Below, piece after piece: positions 19,617 to 26,994 of a stretch of 64,000 nucleotides of DNA. The notes beneath the pieces were generated by a model that did not search any database, was not told the DNA's origin, and saw only the letters and a list, made by a program, of their open reading frames with translations. The DNA comes from Actinacidiphila paucisporea (lineage in GTDB: Bacteria; Actinomycetota; Actinomycetes; Streptomycetales; Streptomycetaceae), in assembly GCF_900142575.1 (NCBI RefSeq), contig NZ_FRBI01000018.1, forward strand, positions 62,001 to 126,000, in the 5' to 3' direction. Position numbers and translations under genes: made by a program. Every line of letters begins with the position of its first letter. Positions within the stretch are counted from its first letter, which is position 1.

Positions 19617-19675
19617 CTGCTCTCCCGGGTAGACACCGGCGCCGCGGGAAACTGGTCGGGACCCCGGGAGAGCAG
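19617..19675 (-). terminator. Long-loop hairpin downstream of the SGNH gene
   Basis: CTGCTCTCCCGGG (19617-19629) and CCCGGGAGAGCAG (19663-19675) are perfect 13-base inverted repeats around a 33-base loop. The hairpin lies between the SGNH-hydrolase stop and the exporter start on the minus strand. It may terminate the former or act in the 5' region of the latter. Confidence 0.55.
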
Positions 19676-19702
19676 GGCGACCCGGCGGGGCCGCCGGGTG
19701 GC

Positions 19703-21400
19703 TCAGGAGGTGACGAGGTCGAATTCCTCCCACGGTCCGACGGCGTCCCGGTTGGCGATCAGCGACGCGGCGCCCCCGTTCTCGGCGGTCACGTACTTCC
19801 CGTTGACCTGGGCCTTGAGGCTGACGCTGTGGTCGGGGTTCTGGATCAGCTGGAAGGTCTCCCAGGAGCCGACCGCCGTCCGGTTGGCGATCAGCGGCGC
19901 CGCGCCCGCGTTCTCCGCGGTCACGATCATCCCGTTGGCGTGCGCCCGCAGCGCGACGAGGCCGTTGCCCTGGTTCAGCTCGTCGAACTGCGAGGCCGTG
20001 CCCGCCGAGTCCGCCGACGCGATCAGCGCGGAGGCGCCGCCGTTCGGCGCGGTCACGTACTTGCCGTTGGCGTGCGCGCGCAGCGCGATCCCGCTGCCCC
20101 CGGGCTGGGTGGCAGGGGCGAAGTACGACAGGTTCACCGCGTCGGCGATGGCCTGCAACCCGGCCTCGTTCGGGTGCAGATGGTCGCCCGCGTCGTAAGC
20201 GGGCAGATAGCGGGTGGGGTTGGCCGGGTCGTGGGTCGCGGTGTCCTGGTCGATGAGGCCGTCGCATCCGCTGCCCGAGCCGCGGACGAAGGCGTTGATC
20301 GCCGCGCGGGCGTTCTCCCCGGCCTGGGTCCAGCCGCCGGAGCCCTGGTAGGGCGTCAGCGTCGAGCACAGGAAGGACAGCCCCGCCTGGTGCGCCCGGG
20401 AAATCAACTGCTGTATGCCGGATATCAGTTGGGCGCCGCTCGGCGGATTGCCCGAGCCGAGGTCGTTGATCGGGTCGTCGGACAGCACCACCCAGCGCAC
20501 CCCGGGCTGGCCGATGACGTCCCGGTCGAAGCGGGTCAGTGCGCTCTGCCCGGCGCCGTCGCTGAGCAGCTTGTTGCCGCTGATGCCCTGGTTGAGCACG
20601 CCGACCGTGCGGCCGCTGTCGGCCAGCCGCCTGGCCAGGTCGTTGGGCCAGCGCCGGTTGGAGTCCTGGGCCGAGGCGACCCCGTCGGTGATCGACGCGC
20701 CCAGTGTGACGACCGCGCCCTGCGCGGCCGCGTTCTGCACGTCCAGATTGGTCAGGAAGGAGTAACTGCCACTGGTCGAAGCTCCGTTCAGCGTGCCGCT
20801 CGCGCTGACGTCGCCGCCCGCCAGGAAGTTGGTCTGGGTGCCCTGCTGGTGGTAGGTCGCCGAGCCGGTGGGCTGCGGCAGGTAGAGGCTGACCGCGACG
20901 TCGGACAGGGCGGGCACGGTGAAGGCCGCCGAGTCGCTGACCGCGGAGCCGCCGGCCGGCACGGTCACCGTGGTCTGCCCGCCGAAGGTCACCGCCCGGT
21001 CGGTGCCGGTGTTCACCGACGAGCCCGAGGTGCGCTGGGCGAGGTGCACGTCGGCCACGGTCAGCGGGGCGGAGCCGAAGGCGTTGGAGATCCGGACCCG
21101 CGCCGCGGTGCCGCCGATGCCCGTACGGACGATCTGCCGCAGCGTCTGCTGGTTGTAGGAGGGCCCGCCGCTCTGCGGCGACACCGACCACGTACCGGTC
21201 CAGCCGTCGGCGACGGCGGGCGCGACAGGAGCGGGGGCGGGAACGGCGGCCGGTGCGGCACCGGAGGCGCGGGCGGGAGCCGGTGCGACCGGGGTGGCGG
21301 CGGTCGCACCGGTGGCGGGGGCCGAGACGGACAAGCCGACGGCCAGGACTGCTGCCGCCAGGACGGCGGCGCGGCGCACGGAGCGCGTATGACGTTGCAC
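19703..21400 (-). CDS. Secreted SGNH/GDSL-type hydrolase with C-terminal fascin-like repeats
   Basis: 565 residues. A signal peptide (RRAAVLAAAVLAVGLSVSAPATG) and an Ala/Pro linker lead to a carbohydrate-esterase-like SGNH domain: block I G-A-S-I-T-D-G (about residue 231, nucleophile Ser), block II around LNQGISGNK, block III-like PINDLGSG, and block V D-A-G-D-H-L-H-P-N (about residue 403, catalytic Asp and His). From about residue 437 three related repeats (ALRAHANGKYVTA.., ALRAHANGMIVTA.., LKAQVNGKYVTA..) match fascin/actin-crosslinking-type trefoil folds, presumably glycan-binding. The GTG start has AGGAGG five bases upstream. Likely an extracellular esterase or lipase. Confidence 0.88.
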   Translation of the reverse strand: MQRHTRSVRRAAVLAAAVLAVGLSVSAPATGATAATPVAPAPARASGAAPAAVPAPAPVAPAVADGWTGTWSVSPQSGGPSYNQQTLRQIVRTGIGGTAARVRISNAFGSAPLTVADVHLAQRTSGSSVNTGTDRAVTFGGQTTVTVPAGGSAVSDSAAFTVPALSDVAVSLYLPQPTGSATYHQQGTQTNFLAGGDVSASGTLNGASTSGSYSFLTNLDVQNAAAQGAVVTLGASITDGVASAQDSNRRWPNDLARRLADSGRTVGVLNQGISGNKLLSDGAGQSALTRFDRDVIGQPGVRWVVLSDDPINDLGSGNPPSGAQLISGIQQLISRAHQAGLSFLCSTLTPYQGSGGWTQAGENARAAINAFVRGSGSGCDGLIDQDTATHDPANPTRYLPAYDAGDHLHPNEAGLQAIADAVNLSYFAPATQPGGSGIALRAHANGKYVTAPNGGASALIASADSAGTASQFDELNQGNGLVALRAHANGMIVTAENAGAAPLIANRTAVGSWETFQLIQNPDHSVSLKAQVNGKYVTAENGGAASLIANRDAVGPWEEFDLVTS

Positions 21401-21613
21401 AGGGGCCTCCTGTGGTGTGGGGGAGTGGAACTGTAATCCCCCCGCTGGTCCACGCCAATCCCCTTGCGGCGCCGGAGAGTTCGGATGACTTATCCGGTCC
21501 GGAAGCTGTTCGTGCGTGATTCGACTCCTCCGGCGCCCTGACATCGGATCTCTCGCGGGGTGATGATCGTCAACGCTTGGGCGTAATGCCGGAATTTGCT
21601 ATCGTGAGGGGAA

Positions 21614-21654
21614 CCCGACGAGCGCGTCGTACCGGGACCATGCAAAGACGGCGC
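21614..21654 (+). ncRNA. Guanidine-III riboswitch (ykkC-III class)
   Basis: The segment carries the class III hallmarks in order: CCCG (21614-21617), the conserved ACGAG (21618-21622), GCGTCGT (21624-21630), ACCGGG (21631-21636, whose CGGG closes P1 with CCCG), then GCAAAG and ACGGCGC (21648-21654). ACGGCGC pairs with GCGTCGT over 7 bases including one G-U, forming the pseudoknot helix. The element lies 36 bases upstream of a SugE/Gdx guanidinium exporter, the standard gene for this riboswitch in Actinobacteria. The match was made by eye against the known class. Confidence 0.85.
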
Positions 21655-21677
21655 ACCCCCGTAAGTCCACATCCCAC

Positions 21678-21684
21678 GGAGGTG
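21678..21684 (+). promoter_or_regulatory. Shine-Dalgarno of the guanidinium exporter, candidate for sequestration
   Basis: GGAGGTG (21678-21684) lies six bases before the ATG at 21691. Its GGTGC can pair with GCACC (21653-21657). The first two bases of GCACC also belong to the 3' strand of the riboswitch pseudoknot. Ligand-stabilised folding and sequestration would therefore compete. This is an inference from base pairing. Confidence 0.5.
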
Positions 21685-21690
21685 CCTCTC

Positions 21691-22011
21691 ATGGCATGGG
21701 TCCTGATCGTCATCGCCGGGCTGCTGGAAGTCGCCTGGTCGATCGGCATGAAGTACACCGACGGCTTCACGCGCCTGTGGCCGAGCGTCCTCACCGGCGC
21801 CGGCATCGTCGCCAGCATGCTGCTGCTCTCGCGGGCCGCCCGATCGCTCCCGATCGGCACGGCCTACGGCGTGTGGGTGGGAATCGGTGCGGCCGGCGCC
21901 GCCGTCGTGGGCATGCTGGCCCTCGGCGAGCCCGCCACCGCCGCCCGGATCTCGTTCGTGACGCTGCTGCTCGTCGCGGTGGTCGGCCTCAAGGCGACCT
22001 CGGGCCACTGA
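21691..22011 (+). CDS. sugE: SMR-family guanidinium exporter (SugE/Gdx type)
   Basis: 106 residues with four transmembrane helices. AGLLEVAWSIGMKYTDGFTRLWPS contains the essential helix-1 Glu and the W-x-x-G-x-K pattern of SugE/Gdx, as distinct from polyaromatic-exporting EmrE. GTAYGVWVGIGAAGAAVVGMLALGE is the family's helix-3 signature. Gdx proteins form dual-topology dimers that export guanidinium against protons. The guanidine-III element upstream fixes the likely substrate. The single gene, without a paired SMR partner, suggests a homodimer. The ATG at 21691 was chosen by the Shine-Dalgarno sequence and family length; the frame is open further upstream through the riboswitch. Confidence 0.95.
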   Translation: MAWVLIVIAGLLEVAWSIGMKYTDGFTRLWPSVLTGAGIVASMLLLSRAARSLPIGTAYGVWVGIGAAGAAVVGMLALGEPATAARISFVTLLLVAVVGLKATSGH

Positions 22012-22024
22012 GGCGTCTTCGCCA

Positions 22025-22079
22025 CGTCGCCGGCTCGACGTGTCCTTCGCGGGCCGGGCGGCCCGGCCCGCCGGCGACG
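22025..22079 (+). terminator. Nested GC-rich hairpins after the guanidinium exporter
   Basis: Inner arms 22049-22058 and 22062-22071 pair perfectly (10 bases, 3-base loop). Outer arms CGTCGCCGGC (22025-22034) and GCCGGCGACG (22070-22079) also pair perfectly, overlapping the inner stem by two bases. The hairpins start 14 bases after the stop codon. Confidence 0.6.
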
Positions 22080-22344
22080 CGGCGGCCGTCGTGGCGTTGT
22101 CGCGCCGCGACCCGGTCCACGCCGACAATGTGAACAGTGCCAGGACCGGGTCCGTCCGCCCGGGACGACCCCGCCGGCGCCGGCGGGCGAACACATGAGA
22201 TCACCGGCAGCGGGCACAACGGGAAGCGACGGCCGGGAGCGGCGTACGGGCGTGAGAGGTGTCCCCGGACGCGGCCGCTGTGCTGTACGGGCTGTATCGA
22301 TAATTCCGCAGTTCCACTGACGGGCCGGCGGGGAAAGGCGAAAC
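22080..22344. other. Non-coding stretch before ppk2
   Basis: The 333-base gap 22012-22344 holds the hairpins above and otherwise no ORF with a credible ribosome-binding site or recognisable protein. The frames open here are shadows of high GC. The ppk2 promoter presumably lies in its right part, which is relatively AT-rich around 22280-22320. Confidence 0.5.
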
Positions 22345-23286
22345 ATGGTGGGTACGGACACCGGAGCGGCGCTCCTGGCGGGAATGCGGGTCGACTACAC
22401 CGACCAGGACGACCCGGTCCTGGTGCGGCCCGACGGCAGCGTCGTGGACACCTGGCGGGAGAACTACCCGTACGACGCCAGGATGGAGCGCCCCGAATAC
22501 GAGGTGCACAAGCGGCTGCAGCAGATCGAGCTGCTCAAGCTGCAGAGCTGGGTCAAGGAGACCGGGCAGCGCATCGTCATACTCTTCGAGGGCCGGGACG
22601 CCGCGGGCAAGGGCGGCACCATCAAGCGCTTCATCGAGCACCTCAACCCGCGCGGCGCCCGGGTGGTCGCGCTGGAGAAGCCCAGCGAGCGGGAGAGCGG
22701 GCAGTGGTACTTCCAGCGCTACGTCGCCCATCTGCCCACCGCCGGTGAGATCGTCCTGTTCGACCGGTCCTGGTACAACCGGGCGGGCGTCGAGCGCGTC
22801 ATGGGCTTTTGCACCGACGACGAATACCGCCGCTTCATGCGGCAGGCGCCCGGCTTCGAGCGGATGCTGGTCGACGACGGCATCGCCCTGATCAAGTTCT
22901 GGTTCTCCGTCTCGCGCGACGAGCAGCGCACCCGCTTCACCATCCGGCAGGTCGACCCGGTGCGGCAGTGGAAACTCAGCCCGATGGACCTCGCCTCGCT
23001 CGACCGGTGGGAGGACTACACCCGGGCGAAGGTCGCGATGTTCCAGGACACCGACACCGAGTACGCGCCCTGGACGGTGGTCAAGAGCAACGACAAGAAG
23101 CGCGCCAGGGTCGAGGCGATGCGCAGCGTCCTGGCCCGTTTCGACTACGCCGACCGCGACGACGAAGTGGTCGGCGCCCCCGACCCGCTGATCATCGGCG
23201 CGGCCGCCAACCTGTTGGAGGCCGGTGAGGACGCGGCCGCCGACTCGCGGCTGCCGGGCACCGACGGGGAGCCGGCGCATGGGTGA
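22345..23286 (+). CDS. ppk2: Polyphosphate kinase 2
   Basis: 313 residues. It has the Walker A-like G-R-D-A-A-G-K-G-G (about residues 84-92), the Walker B-like DRSWYNRAGVERVMGF, the lid region TRFTIRQVDPVRQWKLSPMD, and the C-terminal APWTVVKSNDKKRARVEAMR typical of class I PPK2. The class transfers phosphate between polyphosphate and nucleoside diphosphates, mostly toward NDP to NTP synthesis. The stop lies inside the start of the next gene (8-base overlap), implying coupled translation with a P1 peptidase, a pairing with no obvious biochemical logic. Confidence 0.95.
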   Translation: MVGTDTGAALLAGMRVDYTDQDDPVLVRPDGSVVDTWRENYPYDARMERPEYEVHKRLQQIELLKLQSWVKETGQRIVILFEGRDAAGKGGTIKRFIEHLNPRGARVVALEKPSERESGQWYFQRYVAHLPTAGEIVLFDRSWYNRAGVERVMGFCTDDEYRRFMRQAPGFERMLVDDGIALIKFWFSVSRDEQRTRFTIRQVDPVRQWKLSPMDLASLDRWEDYTRAKVAMFQDTDTEYAPWTVVKSNDKKRARVEAMRSVLARFDYADRDDEVVGAPDPLIIGAAANLLEAGEDAAADSRLPGTDGEPAHG

Positions 23287-24406
23287 CGAGGTGCACGCCG
23301 GCGCCGCCGACGCGCTCACCGATGTGGCCGGCCTGAGGGTCGGGCACGCCGGCCGGACCGGCGACGGCTGGCTGACCGGGGTCACCGTCGTGCTGGCCCC
23401 AGCGGGCGGCGCGGTGACCGCGGTCGACGTGCGCGGCGGCGGCCCCGGCACCCGGGAGACCGACGCGCTCGACCCGCGCAACCTCGTGCCCGCCGTCGAG
23501 GCGGTGGTACTGGCCGGCGGCAGCGCCTTCGGCCTGGACGCGGCCTCCGGGGCGGTGGCCTGGCTGGAGGAGCGGGGCCGCGGCTTCCGGGTCGGCGGTC
23601 CCGGGCAGGTGGTGCCGGTGGTGCCGGCCGCCGCGCTGTTCGACCTCGGCCGCGGCGGCGACTGGGGCGCCCGCCCGGGACCGGACCTCGGCCGCGCGGC
23701 CGCCGAGGCCGCGGCGGCGACCGCGGAGGGCGCACCGGTCCCGCAGGGCAACGTCGGCGCCGGTACGGGCGCGGTCGCCGGCGCCCTCAAGGGCGGCGTC
23801 GGCACCGCGAGCCTCGTCCTGCCCTCGGGTACGACGGTGGCCGCGCTCGCGGTGGTCAACGCGGCCGGTTCGGTCGTGGACCCGGACACCGGCGCGCTGT
23901 GGGCGGGGCCCGGGCATGCGGCGGATACCTGGGGCGCAACGGCTCCCGTCGGCGGCCCCGTGCCGGCCGAGGTCCGGGAAAGGGCGCGGCAGCGGCTCGC
24001 CGAGGCCGCCGCGGCGACCGCGGACCCGAAGGCGGCACGGCCGCTCAACACCACGCTGGCCGTGGTCGCCACCGACGCCGTACTGACCCGCGCTCAGGCG
24101 CACAAGCTCGCAGGCACCGCGCACGACGGGCTGGCCCGCGCGGTCCGCCCGGCGCATCTGCTGTCCGACGGCGACACCGTCTTCGCCATGGCGACCGGCC
24201 GCCGCCCGCTCGTACCGCCGGACGAGAGCGCCGCAGCCGATCCCCCCTTCGGCCTGCACATCGAGGCGGGCGTGCTGGACGCGGTGCTGGCCGCGGGCGC
24301 CGACGCGCTCACCCGCGCGATCCGGCACGCCGTCCTGGTCGCCGAGACCGTCGAGGGACCCGGCGGCGTCTTCCCCGGCTACCGGGACCTCTACCGGGCC
24401 GCCTGA
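23279..24406 (+). CDS. P1 (S58/DmpA) family Ntn-hydrolase peptidase
   Basis: 375 residues. Family features: LTDVAGLRVGHA at the N-terminus, LVPAVEAVVLAGGSAFGLDAASG, PQGNVGAGTGAVAGALKGGVGTAS, and the autoprocessing site in RPLNTTLAVVATDA (about residue 258), where cleavage before the Thr frees the catalytic N-terminal nucleophile of the beta chain. Related enzymes are D-aminopeptidase DmpA, beta-peptidyl aminopeptidases and nylon-oligomer hydrolase NylC. Cytoplasmic, with no signal peptide. The substrate is unknown. It overlaps ppk2 by eight bases. Confidence 0.9.
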   Translation: MGDEVHAGAADALTDVAGLRVGHAGRTGDGWLTGVTVVLAPAGGAVTAVDVRGGGPGTRETDALDPRNLVPAVEAVVLAGGSAFGLDAASGAVAWLEERGRGFRVGGPGQVVPVVPAAALFDLGRGGDWGARPGPDLGRAAAEAAAATAEGAPVPQGNVGAGTGAVAGALKGGVGTASLVLPSGTTVAALAVVNAAGSVVDPDTGALWAGPGHAADTWGATAPVGGPVPAEVRERARQRLAEAAAATADPKAARPLNTTLAVVATDAVLTRAQAHKLAGTAHDGLARAVRPAHLLSDGDTVFAMATGRRPLVPPDESAAADPPFGLHIEAGVLDAVLAAGADALTRAIRHAVLVAETVEGPGGVFPGYRDLYRAA

Positions 24407-24482
24407 AGGCTGTCCGGCGATCCCCGGCGCGTCAAGCGGGCGGTTGCCGTGCGGGACGCGCCGCAGCGGGAAGGCTCGTTCC

Positions 24483-25193
24483 ATGCACTCCATCACCAAC
24501 TGGCTCGCGAACTCCTCCGGCATCGCGGTGTACGCGGTCGTGGCCGCCCTGGTCTTCTGCGAGGACGCGCTCTTCTTCGGCTTCGTGCTGCCCGGCGAGA
24601 CGGCGGCGGTGCTCGGCGGGGTGGTCGCGGGACAGGGGCGGGTGTCGATCTACTGGCTGTGCGTCGTGGTCGTGCTGGCCGCGATCGCCGGTGACTCGGT
24701 CGGCTACGAGGTCGGCCGGCGCTTCGGCCCGCGCATCCTGGAGACCAAGGCGCTGCGCGGGCACCAGGCGCGGATCGAGCAGGCCAGGGACTTCATCCGC
24801 CGCCGCGGCCCCGCCGCGGTCTTCCTCGGCCGCTTCATCGCCTTCTTCCGTGCCCTGATGCCGGCGCTCGCCGGCATGTCGCGGATGCCGTATCCGACGT
24901 TCCTGCTCTTCAACGCGCTCGGCGGGCTGGTCTGGGGCGTCGGCTTCACCCTGCTGGGTTACTTCGCCGGCTCGGCGTACAAGCAGGTCGAGAAGACGGC
25001 CGGCACGGCGGTGGCCGTCGTCGTGGCGGTGGTCGTGGTGGCCGCCGCGGTGGTCTGGGAGGTCCGCCGCCACCGCGCCGGGCGCGTCAGCGACGACGAC
25101 GGCGACAAGGACGACGACGACACTAACGCCAACGGAGGCGACCAGGACGGCACCGACGACGACGGCACTGACGACGGCACCAACCACCACTGA
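24483..25193 (+). CDS. DedA-family membrane protein with acidic C-terminal tail
   Basis: 236 residues. The DedA core is FCEDALFFGFVLPGETAAVLGG, GDSVGYEVGRRFGPRI, FIRRRGPAAVFLGRFIAFFRALMPALAGMSRM and VWGVGFTLLGYFAG. The family includes undecaprenyl-phosphate and phospholipid translocases important for envelope recycling. After the last helix there is a basic patch and an unusual tail of about 35 residues made mostly of Asp, Gly, Thr and Asn. The ATG at 24483 has GGGAAGG upstream. The tail is low-complexity and may bind cations or partners; this is speculation. Confidence 0.92.
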   Translation: MHSITNWLANSSGIAVYAVVAALVFCEDALFFGFVLPGETAAVLGGVVAGQGRVSIYWLCVVVVLAAIAGDSVGYEVGRRFGPRILETKALRGHQARIEQARDFIRRRGPAAVFLGRFIAFFRALMPALAGMSRMPYPTFLLFNALGGLVWGVGFTLLGYFAGSAYKQVEKTAGTAVAVVVAVVVVAAAVVWEVRRHRAGRVSDDDGDKDDDDTNANGGDQDGTDDDGTDDGTNHH

Positions 25194-25323
25194 GGCGTAC
25201 GGATGTTCGTGCGCCGCGTGTGCGTGCTGTTTCCGGTGTTTCCCTGTGGTGACAATGTGCCGAGACGGCAACAATTCGGGCTCCAGGGGTTGAAACGGGC
25301 CCGCTGCGAGCAAATCGAGCAGT

Positions 25324-26052
25324 ATGCCTACTTCGTCTCCCCGTCCCGCGGCCGCCGACCCGAAGCGGTCGCGCCGCCGCGGCACCCTCCTCGTGGCTGC
25401 CACCGTCACGCTGCTGGCCGCTGCCGCCGCGGGCTGCGGCGACGAGAACGCGTCCGGCTCGCCCGCGGCCTCCACCGGAGCACTCCCGTCCTCGTCCTCC
25501 GCCGCGGCTGCGGCGCCCGGCACCCCGGGCGACCCGGCGTCCGGCACTGCCGGCGACCCCGCCGCGACCGGCTCGCCGGTCGACCCGCAGCCGGCCGCGC
25601 CCACCGCCGGCAGACCGCCCGCCGACACGTCCAAGGACGCCAAACCCCAGGCCCGTAGCGCCCGCTGCACCGTCACCGGGCTGAAGATGACCCTGGGCCG
25701 CGGCGACCCGGGCGCGGGCAGCATCTACTTCCCGCTGAACTTCACCAACACCACCTCGCACCCCTGTACCCTCGACGGGTTCCCCGGTGTGTCACTACTG
25801 CGCGGCGACGGCAGCGTCATCGGCAGGCCGGCCGTCCGCCGAGGCGGCAGGCCGGCCGCCGTACGCATCGCGCCGGGACGGACCGTCGAGGCCGATCTGC
25901 ACACGCTCAACCAGGGCGTGAAGGGCAACAGTTGCTGGCGCAAGCCCACCCTGATCATGGTCTATCCGCCGGGATCGACCGACTCCATGACCCTTGCCAC
26001 GTCGAACCCGGTCGTCTGCGGCGACACCTTCGACGTCGGCCCCGTGCACTGA
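25324..26052 (+). CDS. DUF4232 lipoprotein
   Basis: 242 residues. A basic N-terminus and hydrophobic segment end in the lipobox L-A-A-A-A-A-G-C-G, so the mature protein is probably lipid-anchored outside the membrane. A Ser/Ala/Pro-rich linker of about 75 residues precedes a DUF4232 domain (ARCTVTGLKMTLGRGDPGAGSIYF.., N-T-T-S-H-P-C-T-L-D-G-F-P-G-V-S, Y-P-P-G-S), with Cys pairs typical of the extracellular fold. Function unknown. It is the most divergent of three DUF4232 proteins in the window. Confidence 0.88.
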   Translation: MPTSSPRPAAADPKRSRRRGTLLVAATVTLLAAAAAGCGDENASGSPAASTGALPSSSSAAAAAPGTPGDPASGTAGDPAATGSPVDPQPAAPTAGRPPADTSKDAKPQARSARCTVTGLKMTLGRGDPGAGSIYFPLNFTNTTSHPCTLDGFPGVSLLRGDGSVIGRPAVRRGGRPAAVRIAPGRTVEADLHTLNQGVKGNSCWRKPTLIMVYPPGSTDSMTLATSNPVVCGDTFDVGPVH

Positions 26053-26062
26053 GAGGACCGCC

Positions 26063-26893
26063 GTGACGGTCAACGGAATCGATATCGCCTCTTACCAGAG
26101 CACCGACTACAGCACCAGCGGCCTGGACTTCGTGCTGGTCAAGGCCACCGAGGGGTCCAGCTACGTCAATCCCAAGCACGCGGCGCAGGTCGCCACCGGG
26201 CGCGCGCACGGCCTGGTCGTCGGCCACTACCACTTCGCCCGGCCCGGCTCGATGACCGCGCAGGCCGACTACTTCCTGGCGCACTGCGGCGCCCAGGCCG
26301 GCGACGTGCTGGCCTTCGACTGGGAGGACACCGGGGTACCGGGCGCCGACAAGGACGCCTGGCTGCGGCACGTGCAGGCCAAGGCGCCCGAGCACCGGGT
26401 GATCCTCTACTGCAACCGGGACTTCTGGCTGCACCGCGACAGCACGTCCTTCTGCGCCGACGGCCTGTGGATCGCCGACCCGTCGGCGCCCGAGGGCCAT
26501 CCGAGGGTCGAGCACCCCTGGCTGTTCCACCAGTACAGCTCGGCCGGCGGCCTGGACCGCAACGTGGGGAATTTCGCCAGCCCCGGCGCCCTGCGCGCAT
26601 GGGCGGGCAAGGGCCCCGCACCGCGCTACGAGCCCTTCCCCGGCGCCGGCTGGTTCACCCTCGGGCGCCGCTCGCCGATCGTGGCCGCCATGCACGACCG
26701 GCTGGTCGCGGCCGGCTGCGACCACTACACCAGCACCGCTGACAAGGACGTCATCGGCTCCGGCGACGTGGCCTCCTACGAGGCGTGGCAGCGCAAGTAC
26801 AACGCCGCCCACCACAAGGGCTGGACCGGCTCCGCCCTGAAGTGGCCGCCCGGCAAGGAGACCTGGGACGCGCTGCACGTGCCGAACGTGTGA
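26063..26893 (+). CDS. Glycoside hydrolase family 25 (lysozyme-like) protein without a signal peptide
   Basis: 276 residues. An N-terminal GH25 domain has GIDIASYQ (first acidic residue), FVLVKATEGSSYVNPKHA, VVGHYHFARP, AFDWED (catalytic Asp/Glu pair, about residue 85) and VILYCNRDFW, matching the Chalaropsis-type lysozyme barrel. A C-terminal segment from about residue 195 (FTLGRRSPIVAAMHDRLVAAGCDHY.. YEAWQRKYNAAHHKG) looks like a peptidoglycan-binding module as in phage endolysins. No signal peptide is visible, so export is unclear; the GTG at 26063 has GAGAGG six bases upstream. It is 10 bases after the lipoprotein stop and may be co-transcribed. Confidence 0.88.
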   Translation: MTVNGIDIASYQSTDYSTSGLDFVLVKATEGSSYVNPKHAAQVATGRAHGLVVGHYHFARPGSMTAQADYFLAHCGAQAGDVLAFDWEDTGVPGADKDAWLRHVQAKAPEHRVILYCNRDFWLHRDSTSFCADGLWIADPSAPEGHPRVEHPWLFHQYSSAGGLDRNVGNFASPGALRAWAGKGPAPRYEPFPGAGWFTLGRRSPIVAAMHDRLVAAGCDHYTSTADKDVIGSGDVASYEAWQRKYNAAHHKGWTGSALKWPPGKETWDALHVPNV

Positions 26894-26896
26894 CCC

Positions 26897-26943
26897 CGCG
26901 AAGGGGTGACCGCCGCGAAGGGGTGACCGCCGCGAACGTGTGA
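26897..26943. repeat. 17-bp tandem repeats after the GH25 gene
   Basis: The unit CGCGAAGGGGTGACCGC begins at 26897 and 26914, and a third degenerate unit begins at 26931. The third unit ends in GAACGTGTGA, a copy of the last bases of the GH25 gene itself. This looks like local slippage or duplication of the gene's 3' end. Confidence 0.7.
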
Positions 26944-26994
26944 TCCGGGCGGCGTCGCCGTTACGCGGCACGCCGGACCGGGAAACGGGTCTGC

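Noticed and set aside
17937-21458. 1173-codon minus-strand frame
   Set aside because: Same strand but another frame from the exporter and SGNH genes. The translation is Arg/Gly-rich without motifs, so it is a shadow.
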